Below are positions 16,266-24,605 of a stretch of 64,000 nt of DNA, one piece after another; the first letter of the stretch is position 1; every line of letters starts with the position of its first letter. The notes beneath the pieces were generated by a model. The model was not told where the DNA came from. It saw only the letters and a list, made by a program, of their open reading frames with translations, and made no database searches. Source of the DNA: Bacillota bacterium (GTDB lineage: Bacteria > Bacillota > Clostridia > Christensenellales > Aristaeellaceae). Location of the stretch: NCBI GenBank assembly GCA_023425025.1, contig JAFADG010000004.1:12832-76831 (forward strand). The letters are read 5' to 3'. Both the position numbers and the translations under genes were made by a program.

Positions 16266-18086
16266 ATGAACAAACGGAATGCTTCCATCCTCAGCCTTAT
16301 GTTTTCGTTGGTCCTTCTTGTATCTTGTCTGACCCCCACAGCTACCACCGCTGCGCTTGCGCAGGCAGGGCAGGATGCCTGGCCCAGAACCTACACCGAT
16401 GTGCTTGGCCGCGAAACCACCTTGGAAAAGGAACCCGAGCGTGTTGCTCTTTTGTTCTTCCATAATTATGAACACATGCTGATCCTGGGCAAAGCTCCTT
16501 ACGCGGCCACCGATATGGAGGATGTTTATAGGGGCTGGGGCAGCCTGATTCCCTTCAATGTCCAATATGAGATTCTGGAACTGGGCGCCACCGGCGAACC
16601 GAATCTGGAAAAGATTCTGGAAGTGGAACCGGACTTGATCCTCATCGCCGCCGCCCAGTTTGAAAAGGTTGGCGCCGACCTGGAAAAGATCGCCCCCACC
16701 ATCGTAGTAGGCCGTAATGAGGAAGGCTGGGTCACTTGGTGGGAGAAGCTGACGGAATACGGCAAGATTCTGGGCCTGGAAGAGAAAGCTGCAAAGACCA
16801 TTGATGAGATCAACGGTAAAATTACCGCCGCAAGAGAAACCCTGGCCGCCTATTCCGACAAGACCGTAGCTTTGATTACCTTGCGGGAAAAGAACATGTC
16901 GGCCTACGCCACCGATTATGTCTATAATAAGGAAACAGGCCTTGGCGTGACCAAGCCTGCCAAGTATCCTGAATTGGTGACGGAGGAAATCACCCTGGAA
17001 GGCCTGGCGGAAATGGACCCGGACTACATCTTCCTTTACGATAATGCCGTTACCACCGTGGACGAGGATGCTTTGGCCGAGCTTGAGAAAAACAGCGTGT
17101 GGGCCTCTCTGAAGGCGTTCAAAAACAACAATATCACCTTTGTGGACCGCGCCGCGTTTTCCGGCGGCCCCATCGGTATGATGCTGGGCACGGAGACCAT
17201 TTTGAACAAGATTGCCGGCGGGCAGGAGACGGCTGGCGGTGCGGAAGCGGAAGGTGCCTTCCCCAGGACCTACAAGGACGGCCTTGGCTATGACGTGGTC
17301 ATCGAAAAAAAGCCCGAGCGCATTGCGGTTTTGCACTTTGGCTACACCGAATACTTGCTGGCTATGGATGTGATGCCGGTGGCCGCTGCTCAGCTGGAAG
17401 TGGCCATGGGATTTGAAACCCTGAAAGCCTTTCCGCTTGACACCGTTGAGCATATCGGCCAGGTGATGTCCCCCAACCTGGAAAAACTGGTGGAAATCGC
17501 TCCTGATCTGATCATCGCCACTCCCGGCGTGCATGACAGCATGCGGGACAGCCTTAACAAAATTGCCCCGGTGGTTTTCAAAACGGCTTATGGCACCTGG
17601 GAAGAAACCTTGATGGATTACGCCTACATTCTGGGTACTGAAGGCAAGGCTCAGGCGTATATCGGTGAAACCAACCGGATCGTTGAAGAAACCAGGGCGG
17701 CTCTCTCCGTTTTTGAGAATGAAACCTTTGTCTTCCTTCGGCCCAGCAGCAAGGGCGACTTTTATCTGGTAGGAACGCAGCCCTTCTCCCAGTACTACAG
17801 CAAAGAAGAGGGCTTTGGCTTAAATGCCCCCGCGGGCTTTCCTGAGCAGGCGGACAACGTCGCCCTGGAAGCCCTGGCTGAAATGAATCCCTCCTATATT
17901 TTCTTCCAGGATGATGAAGAGGTCTGCCGCGCCAAAGTGGAAGAACTCAAGGATTCCAGCGTGTGGAATACCATTTCCGCTGTGCAAAACGGACATATCT
18001 ACTACCTGGATATTTCCGTGAACACCGGCAGCCCCCTGGCTGTGAAGCTGGCTGCGGAGCAGATTACCAAAAGCTTGATTCCCTGA
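16266..18086 (+). CDS. Double-domain siderophore/cofactor-binding lipoprotein (two FecB-like domains)
   Basis: A 606-residue lipoprotein with signal peptide and lipobox LVSC (Cys about residue 21). It contains two complete Peripla_BP_2 domains in tandem: residues about 40-320 and 335-606. The copies align at their starts (WPRTYTDVLGRETTLEKEPERVALL and FPRTYKDGLGYDVVIEKKPERIAVL), and each has the NLEKILEVEPDLI / NLEKLVEIAPDLI segment. FecB/BtuF-like proteins normally have one such domain and capture ferric siderophores, haem or cobalamin. ATG 16266 follows GGAGGG. Two palindromic operators lie upstream. The duplication suggests two ligands, or two capture sites feeding one FecCD channel. Confidence 0.9.
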   Translation: MNKRNASILSLMFSLVLLVSCLTPTATTAALAQAGQDAWPRTYTDVLGRETTLEKEPERVALLFFHNYEHMLILGKAPYAATDMEDVYRGWGSLIPFNVQYEILELGATGEPNLEKILEVEPDLILIAAAQFEKVGADLEKIAPTIVVGRNEEGWVTWWEKLTEYGKILGLEEKAAKTIDEINGKITAARETLAAYSDKTVALITLREKNMSAYATDYVYNKETGLGVTKPAKYPELVTEEITLEGLAEMDPDYIFLYDNAVTTVDEDALAELEKNSVWASLKAFKNNNITFVDRAAFSGGPIGMMLGTETILNKIAGGQETAGGAEAEGAFPRTYKDGLGYDVVIEKKPERIAVLHFGYTEYLLAMDVMPVAAAQLEVAMGFETLKAFPLDTVEHIGQVMSPNLEKLVEIAPDLIIATPGVHDSMRDSLNKIAPVVFKTAYGTWEETLMDYAYILGTEGKAQAYIGETNRIVEETRAALSVFENETFVFLRPSSKGDFYLVGTQPFSQYYSKEEGFGLNAPAGFPEQADNVALEALAEMNPSYIFFQDDEEVCRAKVEELKDSSVWNTISAVQNGHIYYLDISVNTGSPLAVKLAAEQITKSLIP

Positions 18087-18105
18087 TACAAGGAATCCCT
18101 CCACG

Positions 18106-18141
18106 CAAGCCAGGGCGCAGTCAATATGCTGCGCCCGCTTG
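18106..18141 (+). terminator. Stem-loop between binding-protein and permease genes
   Basis: GGGCGCAG at 18113 pairs with CTGCGCCC ending at 18136, and flanking CAAGC/GCTTG extend the stem past a 2-base bulge. The tail is only weakly T-rich (TGTTTGTTA), so partial termination or mRNA end protection is more likely than a full stop. Confidence 0.55.
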
Positions 18142-18180
18142 TGTTTGTTATGATGAGCAAGAAAATAAAGGAGAGCTGAA

Positions 18181-19203
18181 GTGGAGCTTCACGCGTCGCG
18201 TTCACCGGGAAAAAACCTGCTTGCGGCAAGCGCGGTATGGGGTTTGGGTACGCTGATTTTAATATTGTCCATGGCCTTTTCCATCTCCCAGGGAGCGGCC
18301 CGCATCCCTGTGGACGAAGTCTTTTCCTCTTTGTTTCGTTTTGATGAGACCAGCCGCTATCATTTGATCGTAAGGGATCTGCGCATGCCGAGGGTGCTTG
18401 CAAGCGCTCTGGTGGGCATGGCATTTTCGGTATCGGGGGCAATCATGCAGGGTGTGACCCGTAACCCCCTTGCCGATACGGGCCTGATGGGCTTAAACGC
18501 CGGAGCGGGTTTCGCCCTTTCGCTGACGTTTGCCCTGTTTCCCAAAACATCGTACATGCATGTGGTGATTTCCTCCTTTTTAGGGGCGGCGGTAGGCGCT
18601 GTGCTGGTGTTCGGCATTGCCTCCCTGCGCAAGGGTGGTTTAAGCCCTATGCGTATGGTGCTGGCTGGCGCTGCCGTGGCCGCGATGCTTTCCGCCGTCA
18701 GCCAGGCGGTGGCCCTGTATTTCAACGTGGCCCAGGACATTATGTTCTGGACAGCCGGCGGCGTGTCGGGCTCCACCTGGGACCAGCTTTCCCTGCTGGC
18801 GCCATGGGTGATCGGCGCGATGCTGGCGGCCATCCTCTTATCCCGGCCCATCTCCCTGCTAAACCTGGGCGAGGATGTGGCAAGGGGCCTTGGCATCAAC
18901 ACCATGCTCATCAAGGGCCTGTGTTCTCTTGTGGTGCTGGTGCTGGCGGGTTCCTCCGTCGCCGTGGTAGGCGCCGTCGGCTTCGTGGGGCTTATCATCC
19001 CGCATCTTGCAAGGTTTCTGGTGGGGGCCGACTACCGGTATATCATCCCCACCTCAGCCATCCTGGGCGGATTATTGATGGTGTGGGCGGATCTTGGGGC
19101 CCGGATGCTGAATCCGCCCTTTGAAACGCCCATCGGCGTTCTCACCGCGCTGATCGGGGTTCCCTTCTTTCTCTACCTGGCCAAGAAGGACAGGAGGGGA
19201 TGA
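18181..19203 (+). CDS. FecCD-family iron/cofactor ABC transporter permease 1
   Basis: A 340-residue BtuC/FecCD permease with about ten helices. Family motifs are visible: RMPRVLASALVGMAFSVSGAIMQGVTRNPLADTGLMGLNAGAG (residues 62-105) and GFVGLIIPHLARFLVGADYR near residue 270. The start is GTG 18181 after an AAAGGAGAG ribosome site. Its stop overlaps the second permease start (ATGA), so the two are made together as a probable heterodimeric channel fed by the upstream binding lipoprotein. Confidence 0.93.
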   Translation: MELHASRSPGKNLLAASAVWGLGTLILILSMAFSISQGAARIPVDEVFSSLFRFDETSRYHLIVRDLRMPRVLASALVGMAFSVSGAIMQGVTRNPLADTGLMGLNAGAGFALSLTFALFPKTSYMHVVISSFLGAAVGAVLVFGIASLRKGGLSPMRMVLAGAAVAAMLSAVSQAVALYFNVAQDIMFWTAGGVSGSTWDQLSLLAPWVIGAMLAAILLSRPISLLNLGEDVARGLGINTMLIKGLCSLVVLVLAGSSVAVVGAVGFVGLIIPHLARFLVGADYRYIIPTSAILGGLLMVWADLGARMLNPPFETPIGVLTALIGVPFFLYLAKKDRRG

Positions 19204-20240
19204 GTATGGAAATCAAGTATCAAAACGAGGCCTACAAAAGAAAGCGGGCCATCCGCAGCGCCCTGATTTTTGTTATCTTTGTGTGCCTGCTGCTGTTATC
19301 CCTTGTCATCAGCATGAACACCGGCTATACCCGCCTGAGTGTTTGGGACACCTTTCGTACGCTTTTTGGCTCCGGCAGCGCCAAGGAAAACCTGATCCTC
19401 TTTGATTTGCGGCTCCCGCGCATTGTTTTATCCATATTGGTAGGCGCCGGTCTTGCCACATCCGGCTGCATTATACAGGGGATCACAAAAAATCCCCTGG
19501 CCGATCCGGGACTGCTGGGCATCAATGCCGGCGCGGGGCTGATGGTGGTGCTGTTTGTATTGTTTGTCGGTACCAAATCCTTTCTGGCTGTCTTCACGCT
19601 GCCTTACCTTGCCCTGATCGGCGCGGTCATCGCCGCCATACTGATCTACACCCTTGCGTACAAGCGGTACAAGGGCGTATCGCCCATCCGGCTGATATTG
19701 ACGGGCGTGGCCGTGCATGCCGGCATATCCGCCTTTACCACGCTGCTGGTTGTCAAAATGGATGAAACACAATATGAGTTTGTGGCTACCTGGCAAGCGG
19801 GCAGCGTGTGGGGCACCAACTGGCTTTTTGTGCTTTCCCTTTTGCCGTGGCTGCTTGTGCTCTTGCCTTATGCTCTATATAAGGCAAGGACACTGGACGT
19901 TTTAAACCTGGGCGATGATCCGGCCCTGGGCCTGGGCGCTCCGGTGGAAAAGGAACGCCGGAAGCTGCTGTTCACCGCTGTCGCGCTGGCTGCCTCCTGC
20001 GTGGCGGTCAGCGGAAACATCAGCTTTGTGGGCCTGTTGGCCCCCCATATCGCAAGAAGGCTGGTAGGGCCCAAGCACAGCATTCTTTTGCCTACTGCGG
20101 CTGTGGCGGGAGGTGTGCTGCTGTCAGCGGCGGATACCGTTGCCAGGGTGATCGTGCAGCCTTCGGAAATCCCCGCCGGGCTGATGGTGGCCATCCTGGG
20201 CGCGCCGTATTTCTTGTACCTGCTCGCCAAGTCCAAATAA
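19200..20240 (+). CDS. FecCD-family iron/cofactor ABC transporter permease 2
   Basis: A 346-residue FecCD permease, partner of the preceding one. It shows LRLPRIVLSILVGAGLATSGCIIQGITKNPLADPGLLGINAGAG near residues 62-105 and ISFVGLLAPHIARRLVGPKHS near residue 275. A basic N-terminal tail precedes the first helix. It overlaps the first permease gene by 4 bases; the ATPase gene begins 27 bases downstream. Confidence 0.93.
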   Translation: MSMEIKYQNEAYKRKRAIRSALIFVIFVCLLLLSLVISMNTGYTRLSVWDTFRTLFGSGSAKENLILFDLRLPRIVLSILVGAGLATSGCIIQGITKNPLADPGLLGINAGAGLMVVLFVLFVGTKSFLAVFTLPYLALIGAVIAAILIYTLAYKRYKGVSPIRLILTGVAVHAGISAFTTLLVVKMDETQYEFVATWQAGSVWGTNWLFVLSLLPWLLVLLPYALYKARTLDVLNLGDDPALGLGAPVEKERRKLLFTAVALAASCVAVSGNISFVGLLAPHIARRLVGPKHSILLPTAAVAGGVLLSAADTVARVIVQPSEIPAGLMVAILGAPYFLYLLAKSK

Positions 20241-20267
20241 AACCGTCCGGAAAGAAGGGATACAGTG

Positions 20268-21053
20268 ATGGAGTGCATCAAGACAGCTAACTTGAGCGTT
20301 GCTTATGACCAGGTGCCTGTCGTCAATCAAATGGATATTGCCATCGCCGCGGGGAAAATCACCACCATTATCGGCCCCAACGGCTGCGGGAAATCCACTT
20401 TGCTCAAGGCCGTGGGCCGGATTTTGCGGCCTATGGGCGGCAGCGTTTACCTTAACGGAAAGGACATCAGGCTTCTCCCCACAAAGGAGATCGCCAAAAA
20501 GATGGCCATCCTGCCCCAAACCCCTGTGGCGCCGGACGGGCTGACCGTAGGCGAATTGGTGGCCTACGGCCGCTATCCCCATCAGCGGGGCATGGGAAAG
20601 CTGACCCCCGATGACAGGGATGTGATCCGCTGGGCGCTGGATGTGACGAAGCTCGCCCCGCTGGAAAATCGGGCGGTGGATACGCTTTCCGGCGGGCAGC
20701 GGCAGAAGGTGTGGATTGCCATGGCCCTGGCCCAGCAGACGGACCTCATACTGCTGGATGAGCCCACCACATACCTGGACCTTGCCCACCAGCTGGAGGT
20801 GCTGGAGCTTTTACAGGCGTTAAACCGCGAGCAAAACCGTACCATCATCATGGTATTGCATGAAATCAATCTGGCCGCCCGCTTTGCCGATCATCTGGTA
20901 GCCATCCGCCAGGGCGAGGTCGTTTGCTGCGGCAGGCCCTGCGAGGTTGTGACGCCGGAGGTTTTGCGCAAGGTCTTCCATATTGAGGCCACCGTCTGCA
21001 TGGAGGAAAAAACAGGCCGCCCGGTATGCCTGTCCTATGATCTGATGAAATAA
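20268..21053 (+). CDS. FecE/BtuD-like ABC transporter ATPase
   Basis: A 261-residue ATPase with Walker A GPNGCGKST (about residues 38-46), Q-loop LPQTPVAP, signature LSGGQRQK, Walker B LILLDEPTTYLD and switch His in MVLHEINLA. It energises the two FecCD permeases. ATG 20268 is preferred to GTG 20265 because of AGAAGGGA spacing. It completes a full binding protein-permease-permease-ATPase importer and is followed 40 bases later by the nitrogenase-like genes, which suggests that the imported ligand is the substrate or metal source of that enzyme. Confidence 0.93.
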   Translation: MECIKTANLSVAYDQVPVVNQMDIAIAAGKITTIIGPNGCGKSTLLKAVGRILRPMGGSVYLNGKDIRLLPTKEIAKKMAILPQTPVAPDGLTVGELVAYGRYPHQRGMGKLTPDDRDVIRWALDVTKLAPLENRAVDTLSGGQRQKVWIAMALAQQTDLILLDEPTTYLDLAHQLEVLELLQALNREQNRTIIMVLHEINLAARFADHLVAIRQGEVVCCGRPCEVVTPEVLRKVFHIEATVCMEEKTGRPVCLSYDLMK

Positions 21054-21093
21054 GGCAGGCCTATATACATTCTTAATCGACAAGGAAGAACGC

Positions 21094-22362
21094 ATGAACG
21101 ATACGATACGCACATCCATATTGGACTTGCCGCGTCTCTCCCAGAGCCGGTCGGAAAAGAGCCTGAAGATCATCGGCGGCGCGGCCTGGCCCGGCAGCCA
21201 CTGCCCGCTGCATGTGGCGCGGGGCATGGCCGACATGCTGACGGGCCTAAACACCCTGGTGGTGGGCACGCAGGAATGCGCATGGCATACCCATGTCAAC
21301 TTTTCAGGCAGAAGCCAGGGCGGCGCAAAGCATTACACCTATGTCCTGTCGGAATCGGAAATCGCCTTCGGCTGCCGCAAGGGCGTTTTGGCTGCCCTCC
21401 GTTCCATGGCAAAAGAGGGAGCCCATATTATCCTGATGATTTTTACCTGCCTGCCGGACTTGATCGGTGAGGACGCGGAGGCGATTGCCCTTGACGCGCA
21501 GGAGGAGGGGATCACCGCTTTGCCTGTGCTGCTTGGTCACTTCCGTTCGTTAAGCTATCCCATTGGCTACCGAAAGGTCATGCTGGCGCTTTTTCCCCTG
21601 CTTGCGCCCCGGCCGAAAAACGCAAAGCAGGTGAACCTCATCGGTTTTGCCAAAGGGCAGCGGCAGACGGAGGAATCGGAGCTGATCCGGGAGCTTTCCG
21701 CCGCCGGCGTCTCCTGCCGCACCGTTCCCCAGGGCTGCTCCTTGCAGGAATTTCAAAAGATGGCCGATGCCGCCGCGTGTGTTGCGCTGCTGCCGCCTTT
21801 TTGCGCCTTTGCGGCAAAAATGGAAAAGGAATTTGAGGTGACGGCGGTCGATCTGGGCAGCGCCTATGCGCCGGCGGATATAGCGGCCGAATATCAGAAG
21901 CTGTTTGCCGCGCTAAAGACGAGTTCATCCGATTCCCTTGAAAAAAGCCGGGAAGAAGCCCATACGCTGTACGGTGAATTCAAAAAGGCCGTTGCCGGTA
22001 AGACCTTTGTGCTTTTGCGGTGCGGTGAAACCGCCATGGCCCTGGCTTCCTTTTTGGCGGAGGCCGGGATGCAGCCTGTATTTTTGCATGCGGAGGCGAT
22101 CCTTAAGGAGGACGGCGGGCATATATCCGCCATCCTGAACTGCGGTTTTGACCCATTGACCGGTCATGACGCTTCCCTTCGCCTTCCCGCGGAAGAGCTG
22201 CGCGCGCTGAAGGCCGATGTTTTCATTGGTTTTGAGGGTGCATCCCCTTTATATCAGGCATTCCCGTTTGTTGATCCGCGCCCCGCCCACGGGCAGACAG
22301 GCTATCTTAAAAGCATGCGGCTGATGCGGGATATTATGGCGAAGCTGGGAGGGGTGCGGTAA
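21094..22362 (+). CDS. Nitrogenase component 1-like protein, D-type (three cluster cysteines kept)
   Basis: A 422-residue member of the nitrogenase/protochlorophyllide reductase component 1 family. By eye three cysteines match the P-cluster side ligands of NifD: C37 (SHCPLH), C62 (VGTQECAW) and C119 (FTCLPDLIGEDAEA); C37 and C62 are 25 residues apart against 26 in NifD. The C-terminal RPAHGQTGY resembles the NifD GPYHGYDG stretch, but I see no equivalent of the FeMo-cofactor Cys and His ligands. It is much shorter than NifD, closer to BchN or CfbD. It overlaps the K-like gene by 1 base. It probably carries a 4Fe-4S cluster and reduces something other than N2. Confidence 0.85.
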   Translation: MNDTIRTSILDLPRLSQSRSEKSLKIIGGAAWPGSHCPLHVARGMADMLTGLNTLVVGTQECAWHTHVNFSGRSQGGAKHYTYVLSESEIAFGCRKGVLAALRSMAKEGAHIILMIFTCLPDLIGEDAEAIALDAQEEGITALPVLLGHFRSLSYPIGYRKVMLALFPLLAPRPKNAKQVNLIGFAKGQRQTEESELIRELSAAGVSCRTVPQGCSLQEFQKMADAAACVALLPPFCAFAAKMEKEFEVTAVDLGSAYAPADIAAEYQKLFAALKTSSSDSLEKSREEAHTLYGEFKKAVAGKTFVLLRCGETAMALASFLAEAGMQPVFLHAEAILKEDGGHISAILNCGFDPLTGHDASLRLPAEELRALKADVFIGFEGASPLYQAFPFVDPRPAHGQTGYLKSMRLMRDIMAKLGGVR

Positions 22363-23576
22363 TGGGCTTGTACAGGATGACGCCTCCGCCATCGGCCAGA
22401 ATGGGCGCGCTGTGGACCCTGGGCTGTGTCGGGGAAATAGGCGTTGTGGAATATGGGGCCATGGGCCATATGCTGTACCAAAGCGTGCTGCTGGAACGCC
22501 TTGGCGGGGCGCAAAAGGCGGATATCATCAGTACCCATATAGATGAGCAGGATATTGCCACCGGCCGTACGCGCCGTCTTGCCGCCGGGCTGGACGCGCT
22601 GATCGAAAACAGCCATCCCAAAGCGGTGATCCTTCTGCCGTCCATCATCCCCGCTGTTATCGGTATCGACCTTGCCGCGGTCAGCGGAGAACTTCAAGGG
22701 CGGCATCCCGGCATTCAGCTGCTCACCCTGCCGCTGACACGCCTTGCCGCCCATGCCAACCAAGGGGTGGAGCAGGCCCTTTTGCTGATGGCGGAGCATT
22801 TTCCCAAACTGCAAGGCGAGCCTGTTCCGCTGACTTACAACCTGCTTGGCGTCTGCCCGGACCGCTACAATTTTGACGCGGATGCAAAGGAGGTGCGCCG
22901 GCTGCTTTACGGGGCCTTTGGCGCCCGGTGCCTTTGCGGCTTCAGTGCCGGGGCCTCCGTAAGCGGGATGCAGGCCATGGGAGCTGCCCAGGTGAACGTC
23001 GTTTTGCGCCGGGAGGCCCTTCTGGCTGCGCAGGCCCTAAAAAAGCGGTTGGGGACACCATACATATGCCCCAATCTGTATGGCCTTGCGGGGATAAACG
23101 CCATGCTGCGGGATCTGGCGCCGTTTTTTGAAAGGGAGCCTGACGCGGAATTTATCCGTGAGGAGCAAGTGCAAGCGGAATCTATGCGCAAAGCCGCCAA
23201 GCCCCTGCTTAGCAGATACGGCATGCGCGCCGCCAAGGTGAGTCTGGGCGGACCGGCGGATGTGGTGAAGGGGCTGCGTGCCTTTTTGCAGGATGATCTG
23301 GGTATAAGGATCGGGCTTTGCTGGTGCGATGATCCCGGGCAGGCGGAGGATGGCCTGCCATTCATTCCGGAGGATGAATTGATGGAGGCCATGGAAACCG
23401 ATGATTCCGCCCTTTTGCTGGCGGATGGGGAATGGACCCGGCGGCTTGACGGCCATAGGCCGGCGCTTCAAATCGCACACCCCTCCCCCGGGCGAAAGCT
23501 CTTATACCCGTACGCCCCCTTTGTAGGGATAAGGGGAGTTATAAATCTTTTGTGCCAGTTGACCGAACGCTTATAA
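22362..23576 (+). CDS. Nitrogenase component 1-like protein, K-type (canonical cluster cysteines absent)
   Basis: A 404-residue partner of the D-type protein. The family fold is recognisable from the N-terminal GALWTLGCVGEIGVVEYGAMGH, the PAVIGIDLAAV segment and the later NLLGVCPDRYNFDADAKEVRRLL and TPYICPNLYG. Aligned by eye with NifK, the three P-cluster cysteines are replaced (S11, H36, I95); one cysteine, C22, lies near the cluster region at an unusual place. This 3-plus-1 layout recalls the dark-operative reductases, where the second subunit gives at most one ligand. Its start overlaps the D-type stop; the NifH-like gene follows after 14 bases. Function is unknown. Confidence 0.8.
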   Translation: MGLYRMTPPPSARMGALWTLGCVGEIGVVEYGAMGHMLYQSVLLERLGGAQKADIISTHIDEQDIATGRTRRLAAGLDALIENSHPKAVILLPSIIPAVIGIDLAAVSGELQGRHPGIQLLTLPLTRLAAHANQGVEQALLLMAEHFPKLQGEPVPLTYNLLGVCPDRYNFDADAKEVRRLLYGAFGARCLCGFSAGASVSGMQAMGAAQVNVVLRREALLAAQALKKRLGTPYICPNLYGLAGINAMLRDLAPFFEREPDAEFIREEQVQAESMRKAAKPLLSRYGMRAAKVSLGGPADVVKGLRAFLQDDLGIRIGLCWCDDPGQAEDGLPFIPEDELMEAMETDDSALLLADGEWTRRLDGHRPALQIAHPSPGRKLLYPYAPFVGIRGVINLLCQLTERL

Positions 23577-23590
23577 ATACCGGAGGCTTT

Positions 23591-24358
23591 ATGAAAAAGA
23601 TTGCGATATACGGCAAGGGCGGTATCGGAAAATCCACCACCGTCTCCAACATTTCCGCCGCACTGGCAGAATCGGGGCTGAGGGTCATGCAGATCGGCTG
23701 CGACCCCAAGGCGGATTCCACCATCAACCTGCATGGCGGCAAACGGATTCCCACCGTACTGGACCAACTGCGTGACAAGGACAGGGTCACCCTTGAGGAC
23801 ATTGTATTTGAAGGGTTTTCGGGCGTTCTTTGCGTGGAGGCCGGCGGGCCCACCCCTGGCGTTGGATGCGCGGGCCGGGGCATTATCACGGCCTTTGAAA
23901 CCCTGGAAGAATTGCATGCCGATGAAATCTACAAGCCGGATGTGGTGCTCTTTGACGTGCTGGGCGATGTGGTTTGCGGCGGCTTTGCCATGCCCATCCG
24001 GGGCGGCTATGCCCAGGAAGTGGTGATCGTTACCTCCGGGGAAATGATGTCGCTGTATGCCGCCGACAACATCTCCCGGGCGGTCCGCGCCATGGGCCAA
24101 AGGGGATACGCCAGGCTCCGGGGCCTGATATTGAACGGCAAGGGCATTGCCGGCGAGCGGGAACTGGTGGAAAAGGCTGCAGGTGAGATGGAAACGGACA
24201 TTTTGCACATGCTGCCCAGGTGTCCGGATGTACAGGCCGCGGAAGCCCGGGGTGCCACGGTGATTGAAGCATTCCCCGGTTCCGCCATGGCGTTAGAGTA
24301 CAAGGCGCTGTCACAGAAGCTGCTCAAAGGCGAGGCGGTTTTACACAATGCCGTATGA
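23591..24358 (+). CDS. NifH/BchL/CfbC-like ATP-dependent reductase
   Basis: A 255-residue iron protein with P-loop GKGGIGKST (residues 8-16), switch GCDPKADST, and both bridging-cluster cysteines: C93 in PGVGCAGRG and C129 in DVVCGGFAMP. A homodimer would hold one 4Fe-4S cluster and pass electrons to the D/K-type complex on ATP hydrolysis. It is slightly shorter than NifH (about 290), like other nitrogenase-like reductases. ATG 23591 follows CGGAGG; the frame upstream is shadow of the preceding gene. No nifB, nifE/N or other cofactor-assembly genes accompany it, which argues against N2 fixation. Confidence 0.93.
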   Translation: MKKIAIYGKGGIGKSTTVSNISAALAESGLRVMQIGCDPKADSTINLHGGKRIPTVLDQLRDKDRVTLEDIVFEGFSGVLCVEAGGPTPGVGCAGRGIITAFETLEELHADEIYKPDVVLFDVLGDVVCGGFAMPIRGGYAQEVVIVTSGEMMSLYAADNISRAVRAMGQRGYARLRGLILNGKGIAGERELVEKAAGEMETDILHMLPRCPDVQAAEARGATVIEAFPGSAMALEYKALSQKLLKGEAVLHNAV

Positions 24359-24385
24359 ACTGGTTCAGATCATTTTTGCATCCCA

Positions 24386-24407
24386 AAAACAGGGCAAAAA
24401 CTGTTTT
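24386..24407 (+). terminator. Weak stem-loop after the NifH-like gene
   Basis: AAAACAG and CTGTTTT can pair across an 8-base loop, followed by CGTTTTC. The stem is AT-rich, so it would be a poor terminator alone. It lies in the convergent gap between the NifH-like and methyltransferase genes (24359-24605), where I see nothing else. Confidence 0.3.
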
Positions 24408-24605
24408 CGTTTTCCTGATATAAAACGAGGCGTCTGATATGCCTGCCGGTTCCGTCAATATCTTTCAAAACAGCCTGTGCTGACAAACGCAGCTATGCCC
24501 AAGGTATGAATCCGCATCAAAAAAACATAAACGGAATTCATGACTCAAAAAGGGATAAAAGGGATGATCAGCGTCATGGCCGTTGATGGGAATTTGTCTT
24601 TGGGG

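Noticed and set aside
21094..24358. Nitrogen-fixing nitrogenase
   Set aside because: The K-type protein lacks the P-cluster cysteines, cofactor ligands are not seen in the D-type protein, both are too short, and nifB/E/N are absent.
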